The position numbers were made by a program, and so were the translations under genes. Under the pieces are notes generated by a model. That model searched no databases and had not been told where the DNA came from. It saw nothing but the letters and a program-made list of their open reading frames with translations. From Halomonas sp. GFAJ-1 (GTDB lineage Bacteria; Pseudomonadota; Gammaproteobacteria; Pseudomonadales; Halomonadaceae), in assembly GCA_002966495.1 (NCBI GenBank), contig CP016490.1, positions 3,472,001 to 3,536,000 of the forward strand: 64,000 nucleotides of DNA. The letters run 5' to 3'. Below are positions 41,148 through 50,186 of this stretch, in pieces (within the stretch, counting starts at the first letter, position 1; every line of letters starts with the position of its first letter).

Positions 41148-44021
41148 ATGAAGGCGTTTACAAATACACGAGCACGACAACGGCTTAGCCTAACCTGGCG
41201 CGTCACGGCGCTTAGTAGCCTGCTGCTGCTGGTACTAGTGGCGCTTTCCACTTGGCTGGGGCAGCACTACCTAACGCAGCAGTTTGAAAACAACCGCTTA
41301 TTACATCATGAACGCCAACAGCGTGAAGTGCGCTTGGCGATGCAGCGCTCCGCCGACAATTTGCGCCAACTAGCGGGCTTAACAGCCGCTGCGCCTGATT
41401 TGGCTGAAGCATTAGTCCGTCGTAGCGATTCCGCATTAGAGACCGCTCTGAATGCTCGCTGGCCATCCTTACAGCTTGAAGCTGGCGTCGACGAAGTGTT
41501 TGTATTCGATACCCAGGGGAGGCTGGCAGGCCACTCAGGAACCAGCCTAGCCCCTACCGATCTCCCCTTAGAAAGCTGGATTGGCGAAGTATTAGCCACC
41601 GACTCGCCAGTGACCACGCTACGCTGCGCAGCAGACTGCCAACAATTTGCGGCGGTGCCCATGCTGATGGAAGGGGAAAGTATTGGTACAGTGGTGCTCT
41701 CGCGCTCGCTGGCCGATGTGACTCGACAGGCGAAAGAGGTCTCGGGCAGCGAAATTGCGCTGCTGGTAATCGGCGATAGCGAGATCCCAGCGGTTTTAGA
41801 AGAGCGCCGTTTAAAAGCCTGGAACGGCCACTTAGTCGCGCTCACCAACCGCGAGCCTACACTTTCATTACTCCAACTTGCCGCTACTAAAACACCGATC
41901 TATCCGCTGGCCAGCACTCCTTTCAGGATTGAGTATGCCAACCGCTATTTAGAGCTCGGCGCCGTCTATATGGAGGATGATGCGGATTGGCGCAGCACCA
42001 GCTACTTCCTTCTGATCTCCGATACTACCTCTCAAATGGCTGCAATTAACTCAGCCACTAATACGCTGCTCTTTGTTGGGGTTATGGGTTGGCTGGCCGC
42101 TCAGATACTGCTGTTGATGATCTTATTAGGGCCAATGGCACGGCTGCGCCGCATAGCAGGCCTCCTCCCGGCTCTGGCAAGCGGGCAGTTTAGTCGCGTT
42201 ACGGCTATCTTGCCTCGTTCAACGCCGCGACTTTCCAATGAAATTGATGTGCTGGAGTACTCTACCCGCGAACTCGCTTATCAGCTTGAGTCTCTGGAAA
42301 CCGCAGTACAAGAGCGCAGCAACCAGCTTGCAGAACGCATTGAAGAACTCGCCAAAGAGCGCGATTTTGTAAGTAGCCTTTTAGATACCGCCCGGGTCTT
42401 TATCGTGGTGCAAAACAGTGCCGGCCGTATCCAACTGGTGAATGACTACACGCGGGAGCGGCTCAGCCTCAATGATAGCGAGCTGCTAGGTCGCCACTTC
42501 ATTGATATTTTTGATCAGCACGACCCTTTAACACTCAGCCATCGTCCTTCCTCACTGGCTGATGGTAGTCACAAAGTCCCTCGTGACGAGCCTTTGGGCA
42601 TTCCCACCCAGGAAGAAAAAACCTTTCACACCGTCGATAAACGCTTTTACACCGTCGTTTGGTACCATGCTCCTCTAGCCGACAACCACAGTGGCAGCGC
42701 TGCCCGTATCTCTATTGGGCTAGATATTACCGAGCGCAAAGCAGCCGAGGCGCGCTTAACGTGGCTGGCCGAACACGACCCATTAACCGAGCTGTTTAAC
42801 CGCCGGTACTTCCAAGATGCGCTGCTTGATTCACTTTCACGCCGTAGTGAGGGTGCCATTCTGCTGCTGGACCTTAACCAGTTTAAAGAAATCAATGAGC
42901 TTAGCGGCCACCATGTGGGTGACCAGTTGCTCTGCAAAGTAGCGGAGACGCTATATGCCAACCTAGGCCAACGCAGTACTATTGCCCGCTTAGGGGGGGA
43001 TGAGTTTGCGCTACTGCTAGAGAGTGTTAGTAGTCAACAAGCAATCCATATTGCCGAATATATTACCCAACTTTTAGATGCTATTTGCTTTGTCAGTGCT
43101 GGCCGAAAACATCATATAGCGGCCAGCATAGGCATTGCCCTTTTCCCAAGCCATGGGCAAACCCCGGCAGACCTTCTCGCCAGTGCAGACATGGCGATGT
43201 ACAAAGCGAAAGAGCGCGGCCTCCCCCACTGGTACCTGCACTCCAAAGAGGCAAATATTAAAGACGAACTCCAAGAGCGTGTTTACTGGGTAGAGCGGCT
43301 ACATAGTGCACTGGAGACCAACAGTTTCGAATTAATGGCGCAGCCCATTGTTCGACTGCAGGATCGCGATATCAAACATTATGAAGTGTTACTACGGATG
43401 CGTAACCCCGATGGCAGTTTAGTCTCCCCCGCCCACTTTATTCCTGTTGCGGAACAGAGCGGCTTAATTATTCAGGTTGACCACTGGGTAATTAAACACA
43501 GCCTACAGGCCCTTAAAACGCTACAAGAGCGCGGCATTTCGCTCTCTGTCAACTTATCTGGCCAGTCACTGCACGATTTAAGCCTAAGACAGTACTTAAC
43601 TGAAGAGTTGCGAAGCAGTGGCGCAGACCCGCACCACCTGATTTTAGAAGTTACCGAAACGGCCGCCATTACCGACTTTTCTACGGCGCGTAATGTGCTG
43701 CAAAGCCTTCGCGATCTGGGCTGTCGCACTGCGCTGGATGATTTTGGTATCGGCTTTAGCAGCTTCCACTACCTAGGCCAACTGCCTGTTGATTATATAA
43801 AAATCGACGGCTCGTTTATTCGTAGCCTGCTGACCAACCCTGATAGCCACACGATTGTGAAAGCAATAGCAGACATTGCCAAGGGCTTTGGTAAGCAAGC
43901 TATTGCTGAGTATGTTGACCAGGAGGCATTAACGCCTATTCTGAAAGAGTATGGCATCACGTATGGGCAGGGCTTCCACTTGGGTAAGCCAGAGAGTTTA
44001 GAACAACTACTAAAGGGATAA
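41148..44021 (+). CDS. Membrane sensor PAS-GGDEF-EAL protein
   Basis: A 957-residue bifunctional cyclic di-GMP protein. Order: an N-terminal transmembrane helix (VTALSSLLLLVLVALSTWL), a periplasmic sensor of about 270 residues, a second helix (TLLFVGVMGWLAAQILLLMIL), a HAMP-like linker and coiled coil, a PAS domain, GGDEF with the intact motif ARLGGDEFALLLE (near residue 617), and EAL. The EAL domain begins with EVL (YEVLLRM) and has VNLSGQSL, LEVTETAAI, LDDFGIGFSSFHYL and IKIDGSF, so phosphodiesterase residues are kept. The I-site is lost (RSTI for RxxD). ATG 41148 is preferred to GTG 41145. The periplasmic part may read the binding protein encoded two genes upstream. Confidence 0.93.
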   Translation: MKAFTNTRARQRLSLTWRVTALSSLLLLVLVALSTWLGQHYLTQQFENNRLLHHERQQREVRLAMQRSADNLRQLAGLTAAAPDLAEALVRRSDSALETALNARWPSLQLEAGVDEVFVFDTQGRLAGHSGTSLAPTDLPLESWIGEVLATDSPVTTLRCAADCQQFAAVPMLMEGESIGTVVLSRSLADVTRQAKEVSGSEIALLVIGDSEIPAVLEERRLKAWNGHLVALTNREPTLSLLQLAATKTPIYPLASTPFRIEYANRYLELGAVYMEDDADWRSTSYFLLISDTTSQMAAINSATNTLLFVGVMGWLAAQILLLMILLGPMARLRRIAGLLPALASGQFSRVTAILPRSTPRLSNEIDVLEYSTRELAYQLESLETAVQERSNQLAERIEELAKERDFVSSLLDTARVFIVVQNSAGRIQLVNDYTRERLSLNDSELLGRHFIDIFDQHDPLTLSHRPSSLADGSHKVPRDEPLGIPTQEEKTFHTVDKRFYTVVWYHAPLADNHSGSAARISIGLDITERKAAEARLTWLAEHDPLTELFNRRYFQDALLDSLSRRSEGAILLLDLNQFKEINELSGHHVGDQLLCKVAETLYANLGQRSTIARLGGDEFALLLESVSSQQAIHIAEYITQLLDAICFVSAGRKHHIAASIGIALFPSHGQTPADLLASADMAMYKAKERGLPHWYLHSKEANIKDELQERVYWVERLHSALETNSFELMAQPIVRLQDRDIKHYEVLLRMRNPDGSLVSPAHFIPVAEQSGLIIQVDHWVIKHSLQALKTLQERGISLSVNLSGQSLHDLSLRQYLTEELRSSGADPHHLILEVTETAAITDFSTARNVLQSLRDLGCRTALDDFGIGFSSFHYLGQLPVDYIKIDGSFIRSLLTNPDSHTIVKAIADIAKGFGKQAIAEYVDQEALTPILKEYGITYGQGFHLGKPESLEQLLKG

Positions 44022-44028
44022 AGTAGCC

Positions 44029-44847
44029 GTGAAGAAAATAGCCATTAATAAAACTATTCAACCGCCTACTACAACGCCTGAAGATATAAAGCAAAACACC
44101 TTTACACCCGACTTTTTTGATCGTCATTTCTCTTTAATCATTGCGCAAACTACTGATGAAAAAATACGCGCTTTTTCCCTTCGCTACGCCGTTTTTAACG
44201 AAGAGCTTAATTACAAACTTGGCGATACGACCCACCAAAACATTGAAAAAGATATTCACGATCAGCACTCAATTCTCTGTTTACTGCACCATAAAGAAAC
44301 CGGAATAGATGTGGGGTGCGTACGCATAGTGTTGATCAACAAGCAGCGCTTTTCCTCTTCGCCCAGCCTTCCCCTGGAGGAGTATTACCATAAAAGCCTC
44401 TTTACCTCGCACCAGCATCCCCGCTACTTCGCATCTGAAAGCGTTTGTGAAGTGTCACGTTTAGCGGTGCACCCTGGGTTCAGACGAAAAAGCGCCGCCG
44501 ACATCAACAACCATGAGAGCAGTATTCGTGAAAGCCCGGCGCTTGTTAGCTTAAGCTTGTTCCTGGCCGCAACGGCCATTGTGGGCATTGCACAGCGCCA
44601 CCATGTCTTCGCTATGCTCGAGCCGAGGTTTAATCGTCTGCTTGGCGCCTCGGGACTGCACTTTCAACAAGTAGGCGAACTCATTCAGCACTGTGGTGAA
44701 AGAGCCGCCTTTTATATTGACCAACGTGTAGCTGAACACCACCTGCCCGAAAAAATAGTACCACTCTACCAGCTGATAAAATCCGGCCTCGCTACCCAGC
44801 TAGCATACGCAAACACCCCGGCTTTAAGTGAGGCTACACCGCTTTAA
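44029..44847 (+). CDS. FeeM / exosortase-associated type acyltransferase, autoinducer-synthase-like
   Basis: A 272-residue protein of the GNAT-like group that contains acyl-homoserine-lactone synthases, FeeM N-acyl-amino-acid synthase and the PEP-CTERM/exosortase-associated acyltransferases. Conserved parts are RAFSLRYAVFNEELNY, EKDIHDQHSILCLLHHKETGIDVGCVRIV and CEVSRLAVHPGFRR. Such enzymes move an acyl chain from acyl carrier protein to an amino compound. It starts with GTG, 7 bases after the GGDEF-EAL stop, so it shares that transcript. No exosortase, PEP-CTERM protein or LuxR regulator is in the window. The product is unknown; a diffusible acyl signal is a hypothesis. Confidence 0.75.
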   Translation: MKKIAINKTIQPPTTTPEDIKQNTFTPDFFDRHFSLIIAQTTDEKIRAFSLRYAVFNEELNYKLGDTTHQNIEKDIHDQHSILCLLHHKETGIDVGCVRIVLINKQRFSSSPSLPLEEYYHKSLFTSHQHPRYFASESVCEVSRLAVHPGFRRKSAADINNHESSIRESPALVSLSLFLAATAIVGIAQRHHVFAMLEPRFNRLLGASGLHFQQVGELIQHCGERAAFYIDQRVAEHHLPEKIVPLYQLIKSGLATQLAYANTPALSEATPL

Positions 44848-44884
44848 GTTAGATACTTACCCTAGGACAGCCCCCAGCCCAGGG

Positions 44885-45514
44885 TTAAGTAGCCTTTTGC
44901 TGTTTGAAATCCTGCACCGTTACGCTGGCAAACTTTTCCAGAAAAAACACCAATGTTTCAGGGTGTTTGAAGCGCCGTTCAAAGGCTTCCTGCTGCCCCT
45001 GGGTGCGGCGCGTAACGCGAGCGTTATACTCATCGCCAACCTTGCTAACATTGACGCTATTTTCCCGTTCACCCTCACGGTGTACAGCCGTTAGGGGCGT
45101 GGATGTCTCCAGTAGCGCTGCCAGTTGACGGGCTGCTGCCTGCTCATCTGACGTTGCCCACAGCGGTTGGTCACGATTACCGTAGTGGTACAGCAGAATC
45201 ACTAGCAAGACCGAAAAAACAGTGCTGGTAAGCATCCAGGTTAGCTCTACATTCGCCACCGGCATGGTGAAAATCACCAACAGCTGTAATACCGCACCAA
45301 TGGCCAACAAGATGGCAAAAGGCCGCCAGATGCGAGGGTTCATAAAGCCACGTTTTAAGATGTAGCCCCATAACCCCAGCACAGCCAGCGCCCCTACAGA
45401 GAGGTGCACTATAGCGAGAGGCGTTCCGCCGCCCGAAAACAGCGCAACGACCCCCATGACGGGAATCAGCGTATAAAAAACGGCTAAGAGATAGTAGGCA
45501 CGCGTGAGAGTCAT
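44885..45514 (-). CDS. Hypothetical four-helix membrane protein
   Basis: A 209-residue protein with four hydrophobic segments in residues 5-110 (YYLLAVFYTLIPVMGVVALF, IVHLSVGALAVLGLWGYIL, PFAILLAIGAVLQLLVIF, MLTSTVFSVLLVILLYHYG) and a soluble C-terminal tail of about 95 residues rich in charged groups. AAGGAGCC lies before the ATG. No family recognised. It is convergent with the acyltransferase gene. Confidence 0.75.
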   Translation of the reverse strand: MTLTRAYYLLAVFYTLIPVMGVVALFSGGGTPLAIVHLSVGALAVLGLWGYILKRGFMNPRIWRPFAILLAIGAVLQLLVIFTMPVANVELTWMLTSTVFSVLLVILLYHYGNRDQPLWATSDEQAAARQLAALLETSTPLTAVHREGERENSVNVSKVGDEYNARVTRRTQGQQEAFERRFKHPETLVFFLEKFASVTVQDFKQQKAT

Positions 45515-45596
45515 TGATGGCTCCTTTTATAGTTTTTGGTACCGCCGTTTGCCATGCAATCCAGATAGAAATGCTCAACCTATGTCGCTTACTGCG

Positions 45597-46328
45597 TTAT
45601 TTCATTTCAAAGCCACGCTTTACCAAAAAATCACGCATATGGGGGCGTAGCTTGTCATCAAACAGTGGCTTCAAATTATGCGACCAGTCGGTATTTTTAT
45701 TGCTACTGCTCCGCGCTTGGTAGTAAGCCTGCATCGTGGAATCAAAAGCTTGTACCAGCTCGGTGTCTTCAGTGTAGTAGTCTTCTTTTAAAATCGCTTC
45801 TACTGGTAGGCGCGGCTTTACTTCCGGATTGTGCGCTGGGTAGCCAAGGCATAAGCCAAATACCGGATAAACGTGCTCAGGAAGGCGCAACAAATCGCTA
45901 ATCTGCTGGGGGTTATTGCGAATACCGCCGATATAGCAAATACCTAGCCCTTCGGACTCCGCTGCTACCACAACATTTTGGGCCACTAAGGCAGTGTCTA
46001 CGGTGGCAACCAATAATTGCTCGGTCATGCCTCGCTCAACGTTGGCTCCTGTGCGTGCTGATGCTTCCGTTGGGCGTTTCATATCGGCACAAAATACTAA
46101 AAATGCCGCGCAGCTTGCGACATACCCCTGCCCACCGGCCAGCTCGGCGATCTGCTCACGGTTAGCGGCGTCTTTAACGTGAATAACGGTATAGGCTTGT
46201 ACGTGGCTTGAGGTCGCCGCGCTTTGGCCCGCTTGAATCAGTTCAAGCAGCAATCCATGGGGTATTTCTTGGTCGCTAAATTTACGAATAGAACGGTGGG
46301 ACTGCAGTAATTTGATAACGTCGTTCAT
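45597..46328 (-). CDS. NfsA-type NADPH-dependent nitroreductase
   Basis: A 243-residue flavin reductase. The N-terminus LLQSHRSIRKFSDQEIP is the FMN-binding arginine region of nitroreductases, and SAATSSHVQAYTVIHV, ESEGLGICYIGGIRNNP and PVFGLCLGYP are typical of the NfsA/Frp branch. It should reduce nitro compounds, quinones or flavins with NADPH. A GTGAGGCACT sequence lies before the ATG. It is probably a single gene; the upstream 258 bases to the methyltransferase gene are A/T-rich and should hold divergent promoters. Confidence 0.92.
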   Translation of the reverse strand: MNDVIKLLQSHRSIRKFSDQEIPHGLLLELIQAGQSAATSSHVQAYTVIHVKDAANREQIAELAGGQGYVASCAAFLVFCADMKRPTEASARTGANVERGMTEQLLVATVDTALVAQNVVVAAESEGLGICYIGGIRNNPQQISDLLRLPEHVYPVFGLCLGYPAHNPEVKPRLPVEAILKEDYYTEDTELVQAFDSTMQAYYQARSSSNKNTDWSHNLKPLFDDKLRPHMRDFLVKRGFEMK

Positions 46329-46586
46329 AGTGCCTCACTTAGGAATAGGGTGATAACAACCAGTGGCTAGCATGGCACAGCCTTGCCATTTTTATGAATT
46401 TTCGATGAGCGGCTTTTTTAACGATGATGTAAGCGAACATTTTACTAGCCAGCGCACGCGGTTAATTTCAAACGGTATAGACAAATACCATCATGAATCA
46501 GTGGCTTCTTAGCGAATAAGTTATCCAGCGTACGGCTATACTGTTTATTATGAAAATAAATGGAATAACGTTGCCGGGAAGCCGCC

Positions 46587-47354
46587 ATGTCTAATCGCTC
46601 AAACACACCGCCAGGGCAGGAATGGAACGCCAGCCACTATGCGGAAAACGCGGACTTCGTTCCTAAACTAGGAGGCGAAGTGCTAAAACTTCTTGCCCCA
46701 CAAGCGGGCCAGCGCATATTGGACCTTGGCTGTGGCGATGGTGCGCTAACCGAGCGTATTGCCCAAACGGGGGCGAATGTGTTGGGTATCGACGCGTCAG
46801 AGGAGATGGTGGAGGCTGCGCGACTGCGGGGCCTCAACGCCCGCGTAATTGATGGCCACCAGCTGCCCTTTGACCATGAGTTTGACGCCGTATTCAGCAA
46901 TGCAGCATTACACTGGATGCTAGACCCACAAAAGGTGCTCGCTGGCGTAAAGCGCGCGCTAGAACCGGGTGGGCGCTTTGTTGCCGAGTTTGGCGGCCAT
47001 GGCAATGTGGCGGCCATTTGCACCGCCCTTATCGCCTCGCTGCAGTTTCGTGGCATTAGTTCACACGGGCGCCATCCATGGTATTTTCCCACCACGCAAG
47101 AGTATGCCCACCTACTGCAAACCGTGGGTTTTCATGTCGACTCTATTGAGTTGATCCCACGCCCTACCCCCCTGCCTACGGGCATGGCAGGCTGGCTTAG
47201 AACCTTTGCCAACCCCTTCCTGCACAACTTAGACCAAGACCTACAAGAAGCCATTATTGATAATACGATGAATCTTCTTTCCCATAGCCTAAACGATGGT
47301 CAAGGCAACTGGACGGCTGACTATGTACGGCTTAGGGTCTCCGCACACGTCTAG
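46587..47354 (+). CDS. Class I SAM-dependent methyltransferase
   Basis: A 255-residue Rossmann-fold methyltransferase. Motif I is ILDLGCGDGALTERIA, followed by VLGIDASEEMVEAARLRG, the motif II region FDAVFSNAALHWMLD, and KRALEPGGRFVAEFGGHGN. The ALHWMLD segment resembles trans-aconitate methyltransferase-type enzymes, but the substrate cannot be assigned. A GGGAAG sequence precedes the ATG. It converges on the alcohol dehydrogenase gene, with a terminator between. Confidence 0.88.
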   Translation: MSNRSNTPPGQEWNASHYAENADFVPKLGGEVLKLLAPQAGQRILDLGCGDGALTERIAQTGANVLGIDASEEMVEAARLRGLNARVIDGHQLPFDHEFDAVFSNAALHWMLDPQKVLAGVKRALEPGGRFVAEFGGHGNVAAICTALIASLQFRGISSHGRHPWYFPTTQEYAHLLQTVGFHVDSIELIPRPTPLPTGMAGWLRTFANPFLHNLDQDLQEAIIDNTMNLLSHSLNDGQGNWTADYVRLRVSAHV

Positions 47355-47382
47355 TATCGCCTGCGCTATACAGTGACCACAT

Positions 47383-47413
47383 AAAAAAAAACCCACCGCT
47401 GTAGGCGGTGGGT
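47383..47413 (-). terminator. Intrinsic terminator of the alcohol dehydrogenase gene
   Basis: A 9-bp stem, ACCCACCGC (47391-47399) with GCGGTGGGT (47405-47413), is followed on the minus strand by a run of T (A run at 47383-47391 on the plus strand). Confidence 0.9.
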
Positions 47414-47431
47414 GTGCATTGCTAGTGCTAT

Positions 47432-48493
47432 TTACACACGGGTATCTTTTAATGTCGCCATATCAATAACGAAGCGGTAGCGTACATCACCTTTCTCCAT
47501 ACGCTCGAAGCCTTCGTTGATATTGTTAATATCTAACATTTCGATATCACAGGTGATGTTTTGCTCAGCACACAGTTGGAGCAGCTCTTCGGTTTCAGCT
47601 ATACCGCCAATCAGTGAACCCGCCACCACGCGGCGCTTAAACACCAGGTTAAACGCTTCGATTGCAGGTTCGATAGGCTCTAGCAAGCCCACTAGAATGT
47701 GCGTGCCATCATACTTTAGTGAGGCTAAGTACGGGTTCAAGTCATGCTGCACCGGGATGGTGTCGAGCATAAAATCGAAGGAGCCTGCTACAGCCTTCAT
47801 CTGCGCTTCATCGCCAGACACCACCACATGGTCGGCACCGTTGCGCTTGGCCTCTTCTACTTTAGCGTCAGAGCGGGTAAACACGGTGACTTCAGCCCCC
47901 AGCGCTTTGGCTAGTTTGACGCCCATATGACCAAGGCCGCCCATACCAATAACGCCCACTTTGTGGCCTTTGCCAACCTTAAAGTGTTTAAGAGGCGAAT
48001 AGGTCGTAATACCGGCACACAGAATAGGGGCAGCAGAGGCGAGATCAATGCCATCAGGCATCTGCAGTACAAAGTGTTCGCTGACCACAATCGCATCAGA
48101 GTAGCCACCTTGGGTTAAGGTGCCGTCCTGGCGGTCAGCGCTGCCGTAGGTCATGGTGAAGCCTTCCATGCAGTACTGCTCTACGCCTTCTTTACAAGCA
48201 GAGCAGGTGCGGCAGGAGTCAACCATGCAGCCCACACCGACTAAATCACCGGCTTTAAAACGTGTTACATCGCCACCCACAGCGGTCACGCGGCCAACAA
48301 TCTCGTGACCGGGCACCACCGGATACTGGCTCATTCCCCAGTCGTTACGGGCAAAGTGCAGGTCACTGTGGCAAACACCACAGTAAAGAATTTCAATAGC
48401 AACATCGTCGGCGCGTGGCTCACGACGATCAAAGGTAAACGGCGCCAGAGGTTTATCGGCGGAAAACGCCGCGTATGATTTTGCTTGGCTCAT
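47432..48493 (-). CDS. Zinc-dependent alcohol dehydrogenase (YahK/CAD type)
   Basis: A 353-residue medium-chain dehydrogenase. Catalytic zinc ligands are in YCGVCHSDLHF and VPGHEIVGRV; the structural zinc loop is CRTCSACKEGVEQYC; the coenzyme-binding Rossmann motif is VGVIGMGGLGHMGVKLAKALG. It belongs to the cinnamyl-alcohol-dehydrogenase-like branch with E. coli YahK, which reduces many aldehydes with NADPH. An AAGGAG lies before the ATG. The gene is divergent from an AraC-type regulator that resembles YqhC, the regulator of aldehyde reductases, so aldehyde-induced expression is likely. Confidence 0.94.
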   Translation of the reverse strand: MSQAKSYAAFSADKPLAPFTFDRREPRADDVAIEILYCGVCHSDLHFARNDWGMSQYPVVPGHEIVGRVTAVGGDVTRFKAGDLVGVGCMVDSCRTCSACKEGVEQYCMEGFTMTYGSADRQDGTLTQGGYSDAIVVSEHFVLQMPDGIDLASAAPILCAGITTYSPLKHFKVGKGHKVGVIGMGGLGHMGVKLAKALGAEVTVFTRSDAKVEEAKRNGADHVVVSGDEAQMKAVAGSFDFMLDTIPVQHDLNPYLASLKYDGTHILVGLLEPIEPAIEAFNLVFKRRVVAGSLIGGIAETEELLQLCAEQNITCDIEMLDINNINEGFERMEKGDVRYRFVIDMATLKDTRV

Positions 48494-48691
48494 AAAAGCT
48501 CCTTTTTAAAACATCCCGCGCGTGCGGAAAAGTATTTCCATTATTCGCTGCTAACGGTTAGATAGCGATGAGCGAAGCTACGTTTTTTTTGCTCATTTCT
48601 CTCTTTATTTGCAATAAAATAACAATAAACCGCCAAAAAACATCATAATTGTCGTTTACTACTGACGTATCACCACAAAGGAGAGCTAGCC
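48494..48691. promoter_or_regulatory. Divergent control region between alcohol dehydrogenase and AraC regulator genes
   Basis: A 198-base region, very A/T-rich at 48580-48660, separates the two divergent start codons. It should hold both promoters and the regulator's binding sites. I could not define individual elements. Confidence 0.4.
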
Positions 48692-49585
48692 ATGGCTAGC
48701 ACAGCGCATACAGGCAGCGCGCTCGCTGACTTAATCAAGCCATTGGTAAACGGAAATGGGTTAAACGCGTCTCGCTTATCACGGGTGGGGATACTCTGCC
48801 TGGGGCGTCATCAGGAGCGTACTCCGCTCATGTACGATCCCAGCTTAATTATTATCGCCCAGGGCCGTAAGGTGGGTTATCTAGGCGATCGTGAGATCCA
48901 TTACAACCCAGGTCACTATCTTGTGCAGACCCTCCCCATGCCTTTCGAGTGTGAAACGCATGGCTCTCCTGATACGCCGTTACTTGGCATTTCAGTCAAG
49001 CTTGACCCCGCCTTACTCAGTGAAATGGTTACCGCGATGGGGGATATTGGCCTACCCTCAACACCCCCTAAGCCCATGGCGTCAGTTGCGATGAACGAGG
49101 GCATGCAAAGGGCGATGCTGCGCTTAGCACATACGCTGCATGACGACCTGGAGTGCACGATAATGGGCGATGCCCGCATCCGAGATGTGGTATTTGAAGC
49201 GCTAAAAGGGGAGCAAGGCCCAGCCCTGCGGGCACTGGTTAAAGGGCATGGCCACTATTCACGCATAGTGCAAATACTGTCGAAGCTTCACGCACAGTTT
49301 GCTGACGACTTTAGCGTTGAACAGCTCGCCCAACAGGCGAATATGAGCGTATCAACCTTTCATCAGCACTTTAAGCAGATTACCCGCTCGTCGCCTGCCC
49401 AGTATTTAAAGCGGCTGCGCCTGATCAAAGCGCAGCAGCTTATCTTGCAAGATAGTCACAATGTGAACCAAGCAGCACTGGCAGTGGGATATCGCAGCGT
49501 GCCTCAATTCAGTCGAGACTATAAGCGCTATTTTGGCGAATCACCGTTACAGCACAAGCGACAGGAACAGGCGCTACGTGCATAG
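48692..49585 (+). CDS. AraC-family regulator, YqhC-like
   Basis: A 297-residue regulator. The N-terminal part (LIIIAQGRKVGYLGDREIHYNPGHYLVQTLPMPFE) is the AraC_N cupin-like domain, and the C-terminal 100 residues hold the two helix-turn-helix units: FSVEQLAQQANMSVSTFHQHFKQITRSSPAQYLKRLRL and NVNQAALAVGYRSVPQFSRDYKRYFGESP. This layout is that of YqhC, which senses aldehydes. It faces the aldehyde/alcohol dehydrogenase gene and probably activates it. A GGAG sequence lies upstream of the ATG. Confidence 0.9.
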   Translation: MASTAHTGSALADLIKPLVNGNGLNASRLSRVGILCLGRHQERTPLMYDPSLIIIAQGRKVGYLGDREIHYNPGHYLVQTLPMPFECETHGSPDTPLLGISVKLDPALLSEMVTAMGDIGLPSTPPKPMASVAMNEGMQRAMLRLAHTLHDDLECTIMGDARIRDVVFEALKGEQGPALRALVKGHGHYSRIVQILSKLHAQFADDFSVEQLAQQANMSVSTFHQHFKQITRSSPAQYLKRLRLIKAQQLILQDSHNVNQAALAVGYRSVPQFSRDYKRYFGESPLQHKRQEQALRA

Positions 49586-49604
49586 GTAGTTGACCTCAGT
49601 AGGC

Positions 49605-50030
49605 TCACTTGGCAAATATCTGGCTTTTATCTTTAAATGCTTTGAACTCAAGGGCGTTACCGCAGGGGTCGAGTAGAAACATGGTGGCCTGCTCACCTAC
49701 CTCGCCTTTAAAGCGAATGTAGGGCTCGATGACAAAATCGGTGCCTCTCTTTTCTAACCGCTTAGCCAGGGTTTCCCACTCCTCCCACTCTAAAATCACG
49801 CCAAAGTGTGGCACCGGCACGTTATGTCCATCCACCGGGTTGGTGTGGGCGCTATCTTGGCCAGGGGTTTTGGGGTGCTCGTGAATCACTAACTGATGGC
49901 CGAAAAAATTAAAATCGACCCAGTGGTCACTAGAGCGCCCTTCTTCAAGGCCAAAGACATCATTGTAAAACGCGCGGGCAAGCGCTACATCGTAGACAGG
50001 AATCGCTAAATGGAAAGGGGAAAGGCTCAT
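49605..50030 (-). CDS. VOC-superfamily (glyoxalase-like) protein
   Basis: A 141-residue protein of two paired beta-alpha-beta-beta-beta units: FHLAIPVYDVALARAFYNDVFGLEEGRSSDHWVDFNFFGHQLVIH and VPHFGVILEWEEWETLAKRL, then MFLLDPCGNALEFKAF. Metal ligands would be His8 region, the histidine in VPHFGV and the glutamate in ALEFKAF. The substrate is unknown. CAGGAG lies before the ATG at 50030, so I do not use the longer frame to 50093. It is divergent from a LysR regulator gene. Confidence 0.88.
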   Translation of the reverse strand: MSLSPFHLAIPVYDVALARAFYNDVFGLEEGRSSDHWVDFNFFGHQLVIHEHPKTPGQDSAHTNPVDGHNVPVPHFGVILEWEEWETLAKRLEKRGTDFVIEPYIRFKGEVGEQATMFLLDPCGNALEFKAFKDKSQIFAK

Positions 50031-50186
50031 GACTGTCTCCTGTTTTAGTGCTTTTGTTAGGGATAGATTGGTGTGGGCTGGCATGCGACACAACCGCTAT
50101 GCGATTATCCTAGGCGGTGCCATGCAAAAATAAAATCAATTGTTTTTTTATTGATTCACAAATATTTCTGATGATTGAAACGGCGA

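Noticed and set aside
44029..44847. Full exosortase/PEP-CTERM system
   Set aside because: Only the acyltransferase is present. No exosortase, PEP-CTERM protein or PrsK/PrsR gene was found nearby.
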